Part shown: in pieces, positions 7,435-16,191 of the stretch
Layout: every line of letters starts with the position of its first letter
How positions within the stretch are numbered: the stretch's first letter is position 1
NCBI RefSeq assembly: GCF_000367925.1
Contig: NZ_KB849176.1
Location: forward strand, 734,191 to 798,190
Reading direction: 5' to 3'
From: Acinetobacter bohemicus ANC 3994
GTDB taxonomy: Bacteria; Pseudomonadota; Gammaproteobacteria; Pseudomonadales; Moraxellaceae
Length of the DNA stretch: 64,000 nt
Notes under the pieces: generated by a model
Database searches by the model: none
Seen by the model: the letters and a program-made list of their open reading frames with translations, nothing else
What the model was told of the DNA's origin: nothing
Made by a program: the position numbers and the translations under genes

Positions 7435-8295
7435 TTAAGGAGAAATTATTTCTAAACTGTAGGTGTCGAAGCTTTTGCGAGACACAGGAAGGCTAAACTT
7501 AAATTTAAAAGGACTATTCTGTGGGATGCGGTGGATGCCCGCAAGACTGCTAATCAGGTATTCGGAAGGTTGCAAAGAATAAGAAGATATAATTTCTCCA
7601 TTATCTTTTAAGTTCACTTTGATGATTGGAAGGGCCAAACTTTTAGAATGGTAATTGATGAGCTCACCCGTAAACTGGGTTTCTTTTTTGGAAATTTGTT
7701 TTAGTTTTACTTTATTGGTCGAAATAAGACGATAATTCTGATCCAACATCGAGCAATTAAATGCCTGACATACTGTATTAAATAGGGCACTTGCTGCTGG
7801 ACTATTGTTTAAAATTTTAGGGTTGAACCAGAAAAATTGGAAAACAAGTAAACTAATTAAACAAATATTAACCACAATCCAGAGCACATAGTGCCAAGCA
7901 TTCGATTTACTTTCTTGTTCTGACTTGTCAGCCCAATTAAGTGCAGGGTAGTTTCCAATCGGTTCTGTACTAAAATAATTTAAGTTATTGAGATAGGTTT
8001 TTAAATCAATATTTGAGTTTTCTACTTTACGATCAAAAATATCTAATAGATGTTGTTCTGATTGTGGGGCATCTATAAGTGGCTCTGTTATTTCTATGGC
8101 TTGGGTTGGACTTGCTGAAGGAATAGAGAGCGTAGTAGAGCAAGGTTCTTCTTTGTCTACTACAAGATGTGTTAATGCATTAAAATTGGTTGAGCATTTG
8201 GCACAACAAACCATGCCCCGAGCAACTGTGAGTTGAGCCACTGAGACTTTATACTTGGTAAAACAGTTAGGGCAGTAGGTTTGTTTTTCGCTCAT
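7435..8295 (-). CDS. Zinc-ribbon / DUF3426 membrane protein
   Basis: The N-terminus has an MJ0042-type zinc finger: CPNC (Cys8, Cys11) and CCAKC (Cys30, Cys31, Cys34). A long polar region follows, then one membrane helix at about residues 134-156 (YVLWIVVNICLISLLVFQFF), then a C-terminal domain of about 130 residues that fits DUF3426. The finger would be cytoplasmic and the DUF3426 domain periplasmic. It starts 3 bases after the prmA stop on the same strand, so the two are co-transcribed; this pairing is common in gammaproteobacteria. The function of DUF3426 proteins is unknown to me. Family assignment is firm, function is not. Confidence 0.85.
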   Translation of the reverse strand: MSEKQTYCPNCFTKYKVSVAQLTVARGMVCCAKCSTNFNALTHLVVDKEEPCSTTLSIPSASPTQAIEITEPLIDAPQSEQHLLDIFDRKVENSNIDLKTYLNNLNYFSTEPIGNYPALNWADKSEQESKSNAWHYVLWIVVNICLISLLVFQFFWFNPKILNNSPAASALFNTVCQAFNCSMLDQNYRLISTNKVKLKQISKKETQFTGELINYHSKSLALPIIKVNLKDNGEIISSYSLQPSEYLISSLAGIHRIPQNSPFKFKFSLPVSRKSFDTYSLEIISP

Positions 8296-8298
8296 AGT

Positions 8299-9216
8299 CT
8301 ATTCAAAATTTGAATGGGTATTTTGGCGTTTCCCCGAAATACGGCACCAATGTTGTTCACGTTTTTCAACGTCTAGTATATCAAAAAAACTTGAATAAAC
8401 ATTAGAAACATCAGCTACTTGCTCTTCTAATATGCCTGCAAGTGCGAACTCTCCCTCAGATTTAATCAAAGTTGCGAATTCAGGCGCAAGAGCCATTAAA
8501 GGGCCAGCAAGAATATTTGCGACAAAAACATCTGCTTTTTGATCTTTTAACTCGACATTGAACTCTTCTGGCAACCCGACATATAAGTTGTCGAGTACAC
8601 CATTTAATTCAGCATTTTGTTTGGTTGCAAGAATGGCTTGTGGGTCAATATCGGTTGCATAGACTTTTTTAGCACCGAGCAGTAGTGCAGCAACCCCTAA
8701 AATGCCAGAGCCACAACCATAATCGATCACAACTTTATTTTTCACATCGGTTTTACCTAACCATTGTAGGCATAAGAAAGTACTGGCATGGTTGCCTGTA
8801 CCAAATGCTAGACCCGGATCAAGCTTGATATTGACTGCATCTGCTTCAGGTGCTTCCATCCACTCAGGAACAATCCAATATTTTTCAGCAATTTGAATCG
8901 GTTCATAGGCATCCATCCAAGTACGTTCCCATTCTTGGTCTTCAAGGAATTCATAGCGTACTGGTGCTTCGGGCATTTGTGCCGTAATAAATGTGAGTAA
9001 AGCATTCACATCAATTTCTTCGTCATCTTCTTGGGCATAAATACCTGTCACAATGACTTTATTCCAAAGCGGAGTTTCGCCTGGAAGTGGTTCAAGTAAG
9101 TCCTGATTTTCAGCATCATCTAAAGTTACACTGACAGCACCGAGTGAACTTAATAATGTTTCAGTAAAATCGACTTGCGCTTGTTCAACCGTAATATGAA
9201 TTTGTAACCACTTCAC
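8299..9216 (-). CDS. prmA: Ribosomal protein L11 methyltransferase
   Basis: Trimethylates lysines and the N-terminus of ribosomal protein L11 using S-adenosylmethionine. The N-terminal substrate-recognition domain (about residues 1-60) is followed by the methyltransferase domain with LAFGTGNHAST and SAM-binding motif I DYGCGSGILG, then VYATDIDP and FVANILAGPL. 305 residues is normal for the family (293 in E. coli). The start codon is GTG (9214-9216), with an AGG-containing site upstream. The DUF3426 gene follows after a 3-base gap. A terminator (9306-9325) separates it from the upstream BASS transporter gene. Confidence 0.95.
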   Translation of the reverse strand: MKWLQIHITVEQAQVDFTETLLSSLGAVSVTLDDAENQDLLEPLPGETPLWNKVIVTGIYAQEDDEEIDVNALLTFITAQMPEAPVRYEFLEDQEWERTWMDAYEPIQIAEKYWIVPEWMEAPEADAVNIKLDPGLAFGTGNHASTFLCLQWLGKTDVKNKVVIDYGCGSGILGVAALLLGAKKVYATDIDPQAILATKQNAELNGVLDNLYVGLPEEFNVELKDQKADVFVANILAGPLMALAPEFATLIKSEGEFALAGILEEQVADVSNVYSSFFDILDVEKREQHWCRISGKRQNTHSNFE

Positions 9217-9305
9217 AGAGATAACCTAAAATTGTCTTTTCTAAAGTCAGCATTGTATCGAACTGATGCAATAACAGCTACCTATTCATGCAGTAGAGCA
9301 AGAAA

Positions 9306-9325
9306 AGGATGCGCTGTGGCATCCT
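9306..9325 (-). terminator. Terminator of the downstream BASS transporter gene
   Basis: Stem AGGATGC/GCATCCT with a 6-nt loop, followed on the minus strand by TTTTCTTG. It lies 20 bases past the stop at 9346. Confidence 0.7.
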
Positions 9326-9345
9326 GAGATTAAGTTGTGGTTGTT

Positions 9346-10236
9346 CTAAGTCGCAGGTTCACGAAGAATCTCTACCTTGGGTTGCGGCGCGAATTTATTT
9401 AACAACATGCCAAATACGGCTGCAAATACATACATAAAAATAGAATACACCGCAGCTGGCATTGCAACTGTAGAGCTTGCCATGACGGTAAGAGCAATGG
9501 TCATCGCAAGGGTGCTATTGTGAATGCCAATTTCAAATGCACATGCACGTGCTTGTGCACTATTGATACCCAATAATCGTGGTACGAAATAACCGATTAA
9601 TAGGCTACATAAACAGAATAAAACAGTGGCTAAACCTACTTGCGCTAAATATTCTAAAATTTGATGACGCTCTTTGGTGATGGCACCAATAATAATTAAG
9701 ATCAGAAAACTCACCGCAAAAATACGCAGGGGTTTATTTAGTTTTTCGGTAAAGTGCGGTGCGTAGTGTCGAATCAACATACCAATACCAACAGGAATGA
9801 TGATGATCGCAAATACTTGTAAAATTTTACTGAATTGTAAGCTAATTTCTTGCCCATCATTGATAAAATGCTGAATAGCAAAATTAACAATCAAAGGTAG
9901 GGTGAAAGCAGCAATGACTGAATTGATTGCGGTTAAAGTAATATTAAGCGCAATGTCACCTTTAAAGAGGTAACTAAATAAGTTGGCTGTACTACCACCC
10001 GGTGATGCTGCAAGGAGCATTAAACCAACAGCAAGCAGAGGTGGAAGCGCTAAAACTTTACAAATGATAAAAGCAATACTGACCAAAATCACCAATTGGC
10101 AGAATAATGCAATTAAAACCGCCTTAGGTTGCTTTGTTACGCGGGTGAAATCTTTGGGTGTGAGTTCTAGTCCTAAACCAATCATGATGATGGCAAGTGC
10201 TAAGGGTAATAAGATGGTGATAATTCCTGAATCCAT
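9346..10236 (-). CDS. Bile acid:sodium symporter (BASS) family transporter, copy 1
   Basis: Integral inner-membrane protein of 296 residues with about nine or ten hydrophobic helices, beginning MDSGIITILLPLALAIIM. Family hallmarks are GLGLELTPKDF near residue 20, LMLLAASPGGSTANL in the discontinuous-helix core, and FEIGIHNSTLAM in the second repeat. These match bacterial BASS proteins (ASBT/YocS type), which couple organic-anion uptake to sodium. The substrate cannot be told from sequence. A GGAGA ribosome site precedes the ATG. It is a tandem paralogue of the gene at 10507-11391; the gap of 270 bases suggests separate promoters. Confidence 0.88.
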   Translation of the reverse strand: MDSGIITILLPLALAIIMIGLGLELTPKDFTRVTKQPKAVLIALFCQLVILVSIAFIICKVLALPPLLAVGLMLLAASPGGSTANLFSYLFKGDIALNITLTAINSVIAAFTLPLIVNFAIQHFINDGQEISLQFSKILQVFAIIIIPVGIGMLIRHYAPHFTEKLNKPLRIFAVSFLILIIIGAITKERHQILEYLAQVGLATVLFCLCSLLIGYFVPRLLGINSAQARACAFEIGIHNSTLAMTIALTVMASSTVAMPAAVYSIFMYVFAAVFGMLLNKFAPQPKVEILREPAT

Positions 10237-10506
10237 TCAAAATCTCCGATCTAGAGTTGGTTTTATTTGATTAAGATTAATTTTTTTCTACTGATTGTTA
10301 TAAATTGAATAAGAGTTGTATAGCTGATAAATAAAAAATATGGAATAGCCCGTATGAATTTTGCGCTGGCTTCGGTTGCTCATGATTTGTCTATTTTGAT
10401 CAAGTGTGTGGAGTGCTTAAGTCTGATCAAGATTGTTCATCTTATATGGAAGGAGAGGTTTTAAGCACTTCTGTAACTTCAATGCATAGTGTAGCTATAT
10501 TAGTCA

Positions 10507-11391
10507 TTAATTGCTTTGGGGGTTTTCTTGCTTAATGGTAAGTGGGCTTCTTGTTAAAATATAACCAAACAAAAATGCAAAAGCGTACATGAAAATAGAG
10601 TAAATGCCTGCGGGTATGGCGATGGTGCTATTGGATAAAACTGAAAGTGCGATAGTGAGTGCAATAGTGGTGTTGTGAATGCCTATTTCAAAGGTACATG
10701 CACGCGCCTGTTGGTCGGGAATTCCGGCGAGGAGAGGTAATAAATAACCCACCAATAAGCTGATAAAACAAAAAAGAGCCGTTGCAATGCCAATGTCGGC
10801 AAAATATTCGATGACGTTAGATTGTTCCTTATATAATGCAAAGCAGAAAATAAAAATTAAAAAACAAACAGACAATAATCGCATTGGTTTTTTAAGTTGC
10901 AATGCAATCGTCGGTATAGCTGAGCGAATGAGCATCCCTAAGCACACAGGGATAAAAATGATTAAAAAGACCTGAGTGATTTTTGTAATCGGCATGCCAA
11001 TTTTTTGATGATCGCCTAAAAAATAGTGAATCGATAAATTGACAATAAAAGGTAGGGTAAATGTGCAAATAATCGAGTTAATAGCCGTGAGGGTAATATT
11101 TAATGCAACATCGCCCTTATAAATGTAGCTAATTAAATTTGCAGTCGGCCCACCCGGTGAGGCAGCCAGTAGCATTAAACCCACAGCTAAAAGGGGCGGT
11201 AGTTGTAAAAAAATGCAAATTAAAAAAGCAATAAAAACTAAAATAACCAGTTGGGCGAATAAAGCTAAAAAAATAGCCTTTGGATAGTATTGGATCCGTA
11301 GAAAATCTTTCGGTGTCAGTTCCAGCCCTAATCCAGTCATCATGATGGCAAGTGCTATTGGTAAAAAAAATGTGAATAGCCCTGAATCCAT
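10507..11391 (-). CDS. Bile acid:sodium symporter (BASS) family transporter, copy 2
   Basis: 294-residue membrane protein, clearly more than half identical by eye to the copy at 9346-10236 over its whole length. The same hallmarks are present: GLGLELTPKDF, LMLLAASPGGPTANL (Ser to Pro change in the core motif) and FEIGIHNTTIAL. The N-terminus is nearly the same (MDSGLFTFFLPIALAIMM). AAAGGA lies just upstream of the ATG. The two genes look like an old tandem duplication; the core-motif substitution and divergent C-termini suggest different substrates. The substrate is unknown. Confidence 0.87.
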   Translation of the reverse strand: MDSGLFTFFLPIALAIMMTGLGLELTPKDFLRIQYYPKAIFLALFAQLVILVFIAFLICIFLQLPPLLAVGLMLLAASPGGPTANLISYIYKGDVALNITLTAINSIICTFTLPFIVNLSIHYFLGDHQKIGMPITKITQVFLIIFIPVCLGMLIRSAIPTIALQLKKPMRLLSVCFLIFIFCFALYKEQSNVIEYFADIGIATALFCFISLLVGYLLPLLAGIPDQQARACTFEIGIHNTTIALTIALSVLSNSTIAIPAGIYSIFMYAFAFLFGYILTRSPLTIKQENPQSN

Positions 11392-11466
11392 GAAACATCC
11401 TTTTTATATTTTTATTCCTTAATATTCTGTGAGTTTAAACAAGTTCTTTTAATAAGCAATAAAGGA

Positions 11467-11497
11467 AGTGGGCAAAGAAATAATTTTTTTGCCCACT
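11467..11497 (-). terminator. Hairpin downstream of the 11.5-kb secreted-protein gene
   Basis: Ten-bp stem AGTGGGCAAA/TTTGCCCACT with an 11-nt loop. The T run is better on the plus strand (TTTTTT) than on the minus strand, but the only gene ending nearby (11533) is on the minus strand. Confidence 0.55.
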
Positions 11498-11532
11498 TTT
11501 TTGACTTGGTTAACGAAATCATAATAATCTGA

Positions 11533-11883
11533 TTATTTAGGCCGTGGTGCAGTAAATCCTAAAGCACATTTACCTTTGATTTCATGCCCTTCAATATTCA
11601 TCGAGGTTGCATTTGTATCACTGTGGCAAATAGAATTTAACTCTGCTTCGTCACCTTTTAGCATCACTTTTTTGGAAGAAGGGAAAAATTGCGGTTCGCA
11701 AGTACCATTCCAGATAATGCCTCGGTAAGCAAAGCTGACTTGATCGCCTTGCATTTTGCCTTTACAAACCTGTTGGTACGTTTTCGCATTATAAGTTGTT
11801 TCAACTTTATCATTGGCCTGCGTGGTAAGAGGGGTGAGACAAAGACTACAGAGTATTGCGGAGAAGAAAATATTTTTATTCAT
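11533..11883 (-). CDS. Small secreted/periplasmic protein, unknown function
   Basis: 116 residues from the ATG at 11883 (a GTG lies directly before it). AAAGG sits 9 bases upstream. The N-terminus is a classical signal peptide (MNKNIFFSAILCSLCLTPLTTQA), cleavable after TQA. The mature part is about 93 residues with four cysteines (VCKGK, GTCEP, ICHSD, GKCAL) that could form two disulfides, so a periplasmic or secreted fold is likely. I do not recognise a domain. It is transcribed alone, upstream of and away from the BASS genes. Confidence 0.7.
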   Translation of the reverse strand: MNKNIFFSAILCSLCLTPLTTQANDKVETTYNAKTYQQVCKGKMQGDQVSFAYRGIIWNGTCEPQFFPSSKKVMLKGDEAELNSICHSDTNATSMNIEGHEIKGKCALGFTAPRPK

Positions 11884-12094
11884 CACTTATACCTTTGTTT
11901 GTCGTGTACTAACTTACAGGTTATAAAACACTCAAAATAAAACAATGCGATTCAAGTAAATTTTGCAGATTAAATGTTTTATTTATATGTAACTCTGCAA
12001 AGCATGATTACATTTAATTTTTTGATGTGCTGTACCTGAATACGCTGGTCACGCTTAAAATTGACTGAATTTGTCAACTTATCTTGTTCAGTTT

Positions 12095-12103
12095 TGATAT
12101 AAT
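12095..12103 (+). promoter_or_regulatory. Extended -10 promoter of mnmG
   Basis: TGA-TATAAT is a perfect extended -10, 33 bases before the mnmG ATG, giving a predicted transcription start near 12110. No good -35 lies at 16-18 bases, which fits an extended -10 promoter. Confidence 0.6.
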
Positions 12104-12136
12104 ACTCCGTCATTCTTTTTTATCTCTCAAACCATT

Positions 12137-14017
12137 ATGCATTATCCTAAAGTTTACGATGTCATTGTTATCGGTGGCGGTCACGCAGGTACCGAAGCAG
12201 CGCTTGCTGCGGCGCGTATGGGTCGACAGACATTACTCTTAACTCACAACATTGAGACTTTAGGGCAGATGAGCTGTAATCCTGCCATCGGTGGTATTGG
12301 TAAATCACACTTAGTACGTGAAATTGATGCTTTAGGCGGTGCAATGGCATTGGCTGCCGACAAAAGTGGTATTCAATTCCGTATTTTAAATTCACGTAAA
12401 GGTGCTGCGGTTCGTGCAACACGTGCGCAAGCTGACCGTGTGCGTTTTAAAGCAGCCATTCGTGAAACATTAGAAAATCAAGCCAACTTAGATATTTTTC
12501 AACAATCAGCAGATGATTTGATTGTTGAGGGTGATACCGTTAAAGGCGTTGTGACGCAAATGGGGATTCGCTTTGATGCGAAAACCGTGGTTCTAACTAC
12601 GGGTACATTTTTGGGCGGCGTGATTCACGTCGGACTCGAAAAATCGAGTGGTGGTCGTGCGGGTGATCCGCCATCTATTTCATTGGCAGCGCGTTTACGT
12701 GAGTTGAATTTACCTGTTGGTCGTTTAAAAACGGGGACACCACCACGTATTGATGCACGTTCAGTGGACTTCTCAGTAATGACACCACAGCCAGGTGATT
12801 TCCCATCGCCAACCATGTCCTTTATGGGCGATGCTTCGATGCATCCTGAACAGGTGAATTGCTATATCACCCATACCAATGAACGGACGCATGAAATCAT
12901 TCGTGGTGGTTTAGACCGTTCACCAATGTACACTGGTGTGATTGAAGGTGTGGGGCCACGTTATTGTCCATCGATTGAAGATAAAATTCATAAATTTGCC
13001 GATAAAAATTCGCATCAAGTATTTCTTGAACCAGAAGGTTTGGAAACACATGAGCTTTATCCAAATGGTATTTCGACGTCGTTACCGTTTGATGTTCAGT
13101 TTGAATTGGTACGTTCAATTCGTGGTATGGAGAATGCCCATATTCTTCGTCCGGGTTATGCAATTGAGTATGATTATTTCAATCCACAAGCATTGAAATT
13201 CTCTTTAGAAACCAAAGCCATTAATAACCTGTATTTTGCCGGTCAAATTAACGGTACGACGGGTTATGAAGAAGCGGGTGCGCAAGGTTTACTTGCCGGC
13301 TTGAATGCGGCACGTCGTGCGTGGGATCAGGAACAATGGACACCAAAACGTGATGAAGCGTATATGGGTGTGTTGGTTGATGACTTGATTACATTGGGGA
13401 CGAAAGAACCGTACCGTATGTTTACCTCACGTGCGGAATACCGTTTGATGTTGCGTGAAGACAATGCGGATCAACGTTTAACGGCGATGGGTCGTGAACT
13501 TGGTTTGGTTGATGATACGCGTTGGGCGGCTTACTGTGAAAAAATGGAAGCAGTCGAAAAAGAAACCAGTCGTTTACAACATTTATGGGCTGCGCCAAAT
13601 AATCCAATGGGTAAAAAATTCGTTGAGATGACGGGTGCAGATCTTTCTAAAGAATGTTCTGCGATTGATTTGTTAAAACGTCCAAATATCAATTTTGCTC
13701 AGATTGCAGAACTCACAGGTTCTGAAGTTACGCCATTTGTGGGTGAGCAAATTGAAATTGCAGTGAAATATGCGGGCTATATTAACCGTCAACATGAAGA
13801 TGTTGCACAGTTAAAACGTCTAGAGGACACGAAAATTCCAGTAGATTTCGATTATGACATCGTGTCTGGTTTATCGCGTGAAATTACATTGAAATTGAAA
13901 GATGTACGACCTGAAACTTTAGCGCAAGCAAGCCGTATTCCGGGTGTGACACCTGCTGCGGTACAGCTAGTCATGATTACCATTCGTAAGAATGCGCAAG
14001 CTAAAAAGTCGGCTTAA
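12137..14017 (+). CDS. mnmG: tRNA uridine 5-carboxymethylaminomethyl modification enzyme MnmG (GidA)
   Basis: With MnmE it installs the 5-carboxymethylaminomethyl (or aminomethyl) group on U34 of tRNAs reading purine-ending codons. The N-terminal FAD-binding motif is VIVIGGGHAGTEAA (about residues 10-23). Also visible are SCNPAIGGIGKSHL, GTFLGGVIHVG and VGRLKTGTPPRID, all typical of MnmG. 626 residues is full length (629 in E. coli). It has its own extended -10 promoter (12095-12103) and its own terminator (14035-14060). MnmE is not in the window. Confidence 0.97.
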   Translation: MHYPKVYDVIVIGGGHAGTEAALAAARMGRQTLLLTHNIETLGQMSCNPAIGGIGKSHLVREIDALGGAMALAADKSGIQFRILNSRKGAAVRATRAQADRVRFKAAIRETLENQANLDIFQQSADDLIVEGDTVKGVVTQMGIRFDAKTVVLTTGTFLGGVIHVGLEKSSGGRAGDPPSISLAARLRELNLPVGRLKTGTPPRIDARSVDFSVMTPQPGDFPSPTMSFMGDASMHPEQVNCYITHTNERTHEIIRGGLDRSPMYTGVIEGVGPRYCPSIEDKIHKFADKNSHQVFLEPEGLETHELYPNGISTSLPFDVQFELVRSIRGMENAHILRPGYAIEYDYFNPQALKFSLETKAINNLYFAGQINGTTGYEEAGAQGLLAGLNAARRAWDQEQWTPKRDEAYMGVLVDDLITLGTKEPYRMFTSRAEYRLMLREDNADQRLTAMGRELGLVDDTRWAAYCEKMEAVEKETSRLQHLWAAPNNPMGKKFVEMTGADLSKECSAIDLLKRPNINFAQIAELTGSEVTPFVGEQIEIAVKYAGYINRQHEDVAQLKRLEDTKIPVDFDYDIVSGLSREITLKLKDVRPETLAQASRIPGVTPAAVQLVMITIRKNAQAKKSA

Positions 14018-14034
14018 AGTTTAAACACATGGAA

Positions 14035-14060
14035 AAGTCCGCTTTATGCGGGCTTTTTTT
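14035..14060 (+). terminator. Terminator of mnmG
   Basis: Stem AAGTCCGC/GCGGGCTT (one G-T pair, 5-nt loop) followed by eight T on the plus strand. Confidence 0.85.
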
Positions 14061-14109
14061 TGGTAAAATTTGTGCGGGGAAAATATACAATAAAAAATAA
14101 GGTGAGCTA

Positions 14110-15918
14110 ATGTCATTATATTATGAAAGTGGGGAAGAGATACGCGCGGGTGATATTGTTATCTGGTTAAATCAAAGTGGTGAGTTTTATCAATTTGATC
14201 AAGCCATTATGAAAGTTTGGGAGGTTGCTAAAACCAATGATGGGGAGTTGGTTGGGGTGAATTTAATGCCACCACAAGCTGAATCTCCTATGCAAATGCT
14301 GAGAGCTTTGGTTCGACCAAATGATCCTGAGTCGTCTTCTGACATTGTGAAAATGAAAGATGTTCCAGGGCTCTATACCATTACACGATGGTTTTTACCC
14401 TTGGAGCAAGTATCTAAAAGTTTGGGCTTGATAGCACGTATTGATTATTTTGCTGAACATGAAACAGGGCATGGCGAATTGATTCGTCAAATAATTCAGA
14501 AGAAAGCAGAACAGTATCATGGCATTTATCAATATTATTTGGCAGATCAAGCTTATCAACAACGTGACTTTCAACGCTATATTGATTTACTACGTCAATC
14601 TGCACAATCAGGATATAGTCCTGCGATGTGTCAGTTAGCACAGCAATTGTTTATTGGTGGAATTTTACAAAAAAGTCTGGAAGGAAGCTTTAACTGGTAT
14701 CGAGAAGCTGCATCCAAAATGGATAGCATTGCGCTATATCAGTTGGCAGGATGTTATGCACGAGGACATGGCACGGGACAAGATTTACAAAAAAGTTTGC
14801 AGCTCTTGCAACAATCATCTGAACAGGGTTGTTGGGCAGCGGCATTAGGACTTGCAGCCTATTATCGTTTTGGTTGGTTAACCTGTTTCTTGGTCAATTC
14901 AGTTTATGCGAATTATGGTGTGGTGAGCGACCATGTGATTCATCCGGGGCGGGCATTCTATCTGTATCATCGAATTGCATCTCAAGCTCCTGAAACTGAA
15001 AAAGTAGTTTTAGCTAATGCTTACTATCATTTAGCTTGGATGTATCAAGATGGAATTGGGACAAAGCGTGATTACGAGCAATGCGTATATTGGTATCAAA
15101 AATCTGCTGATTTAGGTAATTCAGTTGCAATCAATAATTTGGCAGATAAATATGAGCATGGTTTAGGTGTACCGCTTGATTTAGATATGGCAATTGGACT
15201 GTATCAAGAAGTAGCAGGGCAGGTAATAGCAGCAGATTTAAGCTTAGGCCGTATGTATTTAGAGGGGCGAGGTGTTGAGCGAGATTTAGCATCTGCCCGA
15301 AAACATTTAAATGTTGTACTAGATGCACGTATTGAAGGTATAGATGCAATGCAGGCGGAAGCGATGCAACTGCTTGCATCCTTTACCGAAGATAGCCCAC
15401 TGCAACAGGCACAACAGATCCTTAAAAATGCGCGTGATTATTCGATTGAACAAATTTCTGAGCAGATTAGAAAAATTGATTCATTTCTGCATATGGATGA
15501 AGCCAAACAATTATTCTTCAAATTATTTTTATTGAATGCACAAAAAGGTGAGGCATCTTCACAATATCAAGTTGGTTATTGGTATTTAAATGGTTTCTAT
15601 ACCGAAAAAGATTTAGAAGAAGCAGTCTATTGGATTCAGAAAGCGGCTGATCAGAAAGACCAATATGCTGAATGCAAGATTGCGTATATGTATGAAAATG
15701 GACTTTATTTTAACCCAGATTTAGCCCTTGCAGAAAAATGGTATGAGCGCTCATTACGAAAGCCTTCAGCGGCATACACTCCAGAATATATCGCAGGGCA
15801 ATTAAATCCTGAGTATTTGAAAATGTATGAGCAAATGAATAATGAAGCATTGAGTGGACTTGTTCGTGTTGAACAAAAACGTCCAAAATCTAGCAAATGG
15901 CTTTTTTGGAAAAAATAA
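14110..15918 (+). CDS. Sel1-repeat (tetratricopeptide-like) protein
   Basis: 602 residues, no signal peptide or membrane helix, so probably cytoplasmic. The first 110 residues form an unrecognised N-terminal domain. From about residue 150 onward there are many Sel1-like repeats of about 36 residues, seen as recurring blocks such as ALYQLAGCYARGHGTGQDLQKS, AWMYQDGIGTKRDYEQCVYW, LADKYEHGLGVPLDLDMAIG and LGRMYLEGRGVERDLASARK, then two more near the C-terminus (VGYWYLNGFYTEKDLEEAVY, IAYMYENGLYFNPDLALAEK). Sel1 arrays are protein-protein scaffolds. AAGGTGAG upstream supports the ATG. It appears monocistronic. The binding partner is unknown. Confidence 0.85.
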   Translation: MSLYYESGEEIRAGDIVIWLNQSGEFYQFDQAIMKVWEVAKTNDGELVGVNLMPPQAESPMQMLRALVRPNDPESSSDIVKMKDVPGLYTITRWFLPLEQVSKSLGLIARIDYFAEHETGHGELIRQIIQKKAEQYHGIYQYYLADQAYQQRDFQRYIDLLRQSAQSGYSPAMCQLAQQLFIGGILQKSLEGSFNWYREAASKMDSIALYQLAGCYARGHGTGQDLQKSLQLLQQSSEQGCWAAALGLAAYYRFGWLTCFLVNSVYANYGVVSDHVIHPGRAFYLYHRIASQAPETEKVVLANAYYHLAWMYQDGIGTKRDYEQCVYWYQKSADLGNSVAINNLADKYEHGLGVPLDLDMAIGLYQEVAGQVIAADLSLGRMYLEGRGVERDLASARKHLNVVLDARIEGIDAMQAEAMQLLASFTEDSPLQQAQQILKNARDYSIEQISEQIRKIDSFLHMDEAKQLFFKLFLLNAQKGEASSQYQVGYWYLNGFYTEKDLEEAVYWIQKAADQKDQYAECKIAYMYENGLYFNPDLALAEKWYERSLRKPSAAYTPEYIAGQLNPEYLKMYEQMNNEALSGLVRVEQKRPKSSKWLFWKK

Positions 15919-16142
15919 AAAGCCGATTTCTGCTTTATGAAAGTTATTGACTATAATTGTATAGTTAATAGCTTTCATTTTTTAAGGTATTGTATTTTAT
16001 CATTTATATTATTTTATAAGAGCTTTTAGCTATCATTTTATAAGGGTTTAGCTCTAAATAGATGAATCATTTAAAAATTAGATGGAATGAACCCGACCAT
16101 TGTCGTGCTATTTCTATACAAAATTTGATTTCACAATACTTG

Positions 16143-16170
16143 AGCAAATTACTTGGTCATGTAATTTGCT
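16143..16170 (+). promoter_or_regulatory. Operator-like inverted repeat upstream of the MFS gene
   Basis: Perfect 10-bp inverted repeat AGCAAATTAC/GTAATTTGCT with an 8-base spacer, ending 21 bases before the ATG at 16192. It could be a regulator binding site or an mRNA hairpin just ahead of the GGAG ribosome site (16181-16184). There is no T run, so it is not a terminator. Confidence 0.5.
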
Positions 16171-16191
16171 AATTATTGATGGAGATCGATC

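Noticed and set aside
11129..11398. Second minus-strand frame within the BASS gene
   Set aside because: Out-of-frame shadow of a clear membrane transporter; composition Phe- and Cys-rich and not protein-like.
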